Assembly: GCA_965364735.1 (NCBI GenBank)
Contig: CBDTYW010000065.1
Coordinates: 1-15,493, forward strand
Direction: 5' to 3'
Length of the DNA: 15,493 nucleotides
From: CBDTYW01 sp965364735
GTDB lineage: Bacteria > Actinomycetota > Nitriliruptoria > Nitriliruptorales > Nitriliruptoraceae
In this document: piece after piece, positions 14,031-15,493 of the stretch
Layout: each line of letters starts with the position of its first letter
How positions within the stretch are numbered: position 1 is the stretch's first letter
Notes under the pieces: model-generated
The model's input: only the letters and a program-made list of their open reading frames with translations
What the model was told of the DNA's origin: nothing
Databases searched by the model: none
Program-made: the position numbers and the translations under genes

Positions 14031-15493
14031 ATGAGCACCGACACCACGCCCCGCGGCGCGACGTTCTTCCAGGACCCGCCGCGGCTGACCGACGAGTGGG
14101 ACGGCGACGTCGCGCTCCGCCGACTGCTCGGACGGCTTCTCCCCGCGGACGTGCTCGAGGCCGTCACCCCGGACCTCGCCGACCTCGGCCTGCGCGCCGC
14201 CACGGACCTGCTCGACCTGCACAACACGGTCAACCGACGGGACCGAGAGCCAACGCTGACCCACTTCGACGCCTGGGGCACGCGCATCGACGAGGTCGAG
14301 GTTTCCGACGAGTTCCTCGCGTGCGGAGCGGTCGGCACGGAGGCGGGCGTGGTGGCCGCTGGACACGAAGGCACCTTCGGCCAGCACGACCGGATCAACC
14401 AGTTCGCGCGGACCTACCTCTGGTCGCCGTCGAGCGCGTTGTACTCCTGCCCGATGGCGATGACCGACGGCGCCGCCACGACGCTGAGGGCACTCGGCGA
14501 CGACGACGTGATCGCGCGCGCCGTTCCCCACCTGATCTCGCGCGACCCGGGATCCGCGTGGACGTCCGGGCAGTGGATGACCGAGCGCACCGGCGGGTCG
14601 GACGTCGGGATCAGCGAGACGATCGCGGTCCCGGTGGACGGTGACGGCAGGACGTGGCGGCTGTACGGGACGAAGTGGTTCACGAGCGCTGTGACGTCAC
14701 AGATGGCGCTCACCCTCGCACGCCCCGAAGGCAACCCCGACGGCGGCCGTGGGCTCGCGATGTTCTACGTCGAGGTCCGCGACGAGGACGGCAACCTCAA
14801 CGACATCGAGGTCCTGCGTCTCAAGGACAAGCTCGGCACGCGGCAGATGCCGACCGCGGAGCTGAAGCTCAACGGCACGCTCGCGCACCTCGTCGGCGAG
14901 CCCGCCAACGGCACCCGCAACATCGCGCCGATGCTGACCATCACCAGGATCTGGAACGCGGTGACCGCGGCCAGCGGGATCCGTCGCGCCGTCGCGCTCG
15001 CCGAGGACTACGCGCGGCGTCGCGAGGCGTTCGGGCGGCTCCTCGTCGACCAGCCGCTGCACCGCACGACGCTCGCGGCCCTGAAGGTCCAGCACGAGGC
15101 GGCGCTCCAGCTCTCGTTCCGCGCGGTCGAGCTGCTCGGCAAGGAGGAGGCCGGCGTCGCCACCGAGGACGAGTCGGCCGGGCTCCGGCTGCTCCTCCCG
15201 ATCATGAAGCTCGTCACCGCGAAGCAGGCCGTCGCGGCCGCCAGCGAGGCCCTCGAGGCGTTCGGCGGAGCGGGCTACATCGAGGACACGAACCTCCCGG
15301 CGCTGCTCCGCGACGCCCAGGTGCTGCCGATCTGGGAGGGCACGACGAACGTGCTCTCGCTCGACACGCTCCGGGCCCTTCGTACCCCGCGTGCGCTCGA
15401 GGCCTACGTCGGCCTCGTCGAGGCCGCGACGAGCGCGGTCCGCGACGATGCTCTGCTGCAGTACGGCGGCGTCGACCCGCTGCTGAGCCAGCC
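14031..15493 (+). CDS. AidB-like acyl-CoA dehydrogenase (3' end outside window)
   Basis: 487 codons are visible before the window edge; the reading frame is still open. The protein is a flavin-dependent acyl-CoA dehydrogenase of the AidB branch. The FAD-binding motif MTERTGGSDV (183-192) is followed by YGTKWFTS (212-219) and RLKDKLGTRQMPT (263-275), as in AidB. The helical C-terminal part has ARRREAFGRLL (328-338), FGGAGYIED (411-419) and IWEGTTNVLSLDTLRAL (434-450), in which E436 aligns with the usual catalytic glutamate. The N-terminal region (to about 130) is the extra segment characteristic of AidB-like enzymes. In Escherichia coli AidB is induced by alkylation and binds DNA through a C-terminal domain, which here would lie mostly outside the window. 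A role in fatty or branched-chain acyl-CoA oxidation is equally possible. Confidence 0.9.
   Translation, partial: MSTDTTPRGATFFQDPPRLTDEWDGDVALRRLLGRLLPADVLEAVTPDLADLGLRAATDLLDLHNTVNRRDREPTLTHFDAWGTRIDEVEVSDEFLACGAVGTEAGVVAAGHEGTFGQHDRINQFARTYLWSPSSALYSCPMAMTDGAATTLRALGDDDVIARAVPHLISRDPGSAWTSGQWMTERTGGSDVGISETIAVPVDGDGRTWRLYGTKWFTSAVTSQMALTLARPEGNPDGGRGLAMFYVEVRDEDGNLNDIEVLRLKDKLGTRQMPTAELKLNGTLAHLVGEPANGTRNIAPMLTITRIWNAVTAASGIRRAVALAEDYARRREAFGRLLVDQPLHRTTLAALKVQHEAALQLSFRAVELLGKEEAGVATEDESAGLRLLLPIMKLVTAKQAVAAASEALEAFGGAGYIEDTNLPALLRDAQVLPIWEGTTNVLSLDTLRALRTPRALEAYVGLVEAATSAVRDDALLQYGGVDPLLSQ

Noticed and set aside
14031..15493. Methylsuccinyl-CoA dehydrogenase acting with ccr
   Set aside because: The motifs and N-terminal segment match the AidB branch. 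The gene is on the other strand, about 4 kb away, with no shared operon.

Overview
The window is high-GC DNA with dense, strongly codon-biased genes on both strands. It contains no RNA gene, CRISPR array, transposase, integrase or phage gene. Several markers point to an actinobacterium: a mycothiol S-conjugate amidase-like hydrolase (Mca type), a luciferase-like oxidoreductase of the Rv1855c type, GTG starts with GTGA stop/start overlaps, and TANNNT -10 elements lying very close to start codons. I cannot fix the taxon, but a deep-branching or environmental actinobacterium (Acidimicrobiia or Nitriliruptoria-like) fits better than Streptomyces or Mycobacterium. This assignment is inference.

Layout from left to right. 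(1) 1-977, minus strand: a small secreted protein overlapping an ECF-like sigma factor that carries a C-terminal membrane segment and runs off the left edge. (2) 1202-3750, plus strand: a two-gene operon of a GCS2-family carboxylate-amine ligase and an aspartoacylase-like zinc hydrolase. (3) 3766-5587: a TetR regulator diverging from a membrane-anchored, Cys-containing protein of unknown family; two 13-bp palindromes cover both promoters and the start codon of the anchored gene. (4) 5598-7414, minus strand: a CinA N-terminal (molybdopterin-binding fold) protein overlapping an Mca/LmbE-family hydrolase. (5) 7502-8401, plus strand: a polytopic membrane protein, followed by a strong hairpin. (6) 8480-9829, minus strand: crotonyl-CoA carboxylase/reductase with its own promoter-like leader. 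(7) 9971-13127, minus strand: an FxsA-like membrane protein, a fusion of a Pnkp-type polynucleotide kinase with a luciferase-like oxidoreductase, and a lipoprotein, forming one operon. (8) 13232-13984, plus strand: a SpoU/TrmH RNA 2'-O-methyltransferase. (9) 14031 to the right edge, plus strand: an AidB-like acyl-CoA dehydrogenase.

Most of the window is chromosomal housekeeping or metabolism rather than a mobile island. Three places look least explained by known systems. The ligase/aspartoacylase pair sits in a likely mycothiol producer, where glutathione synthesis would not be expected. The kinase-oxidoreductase fusion joins two unrelated enzyme families. The membrane-tailed sigma factor is translationally coupled to a tiny secreted protein. 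All functional links between these genes are inference from sequence and position.
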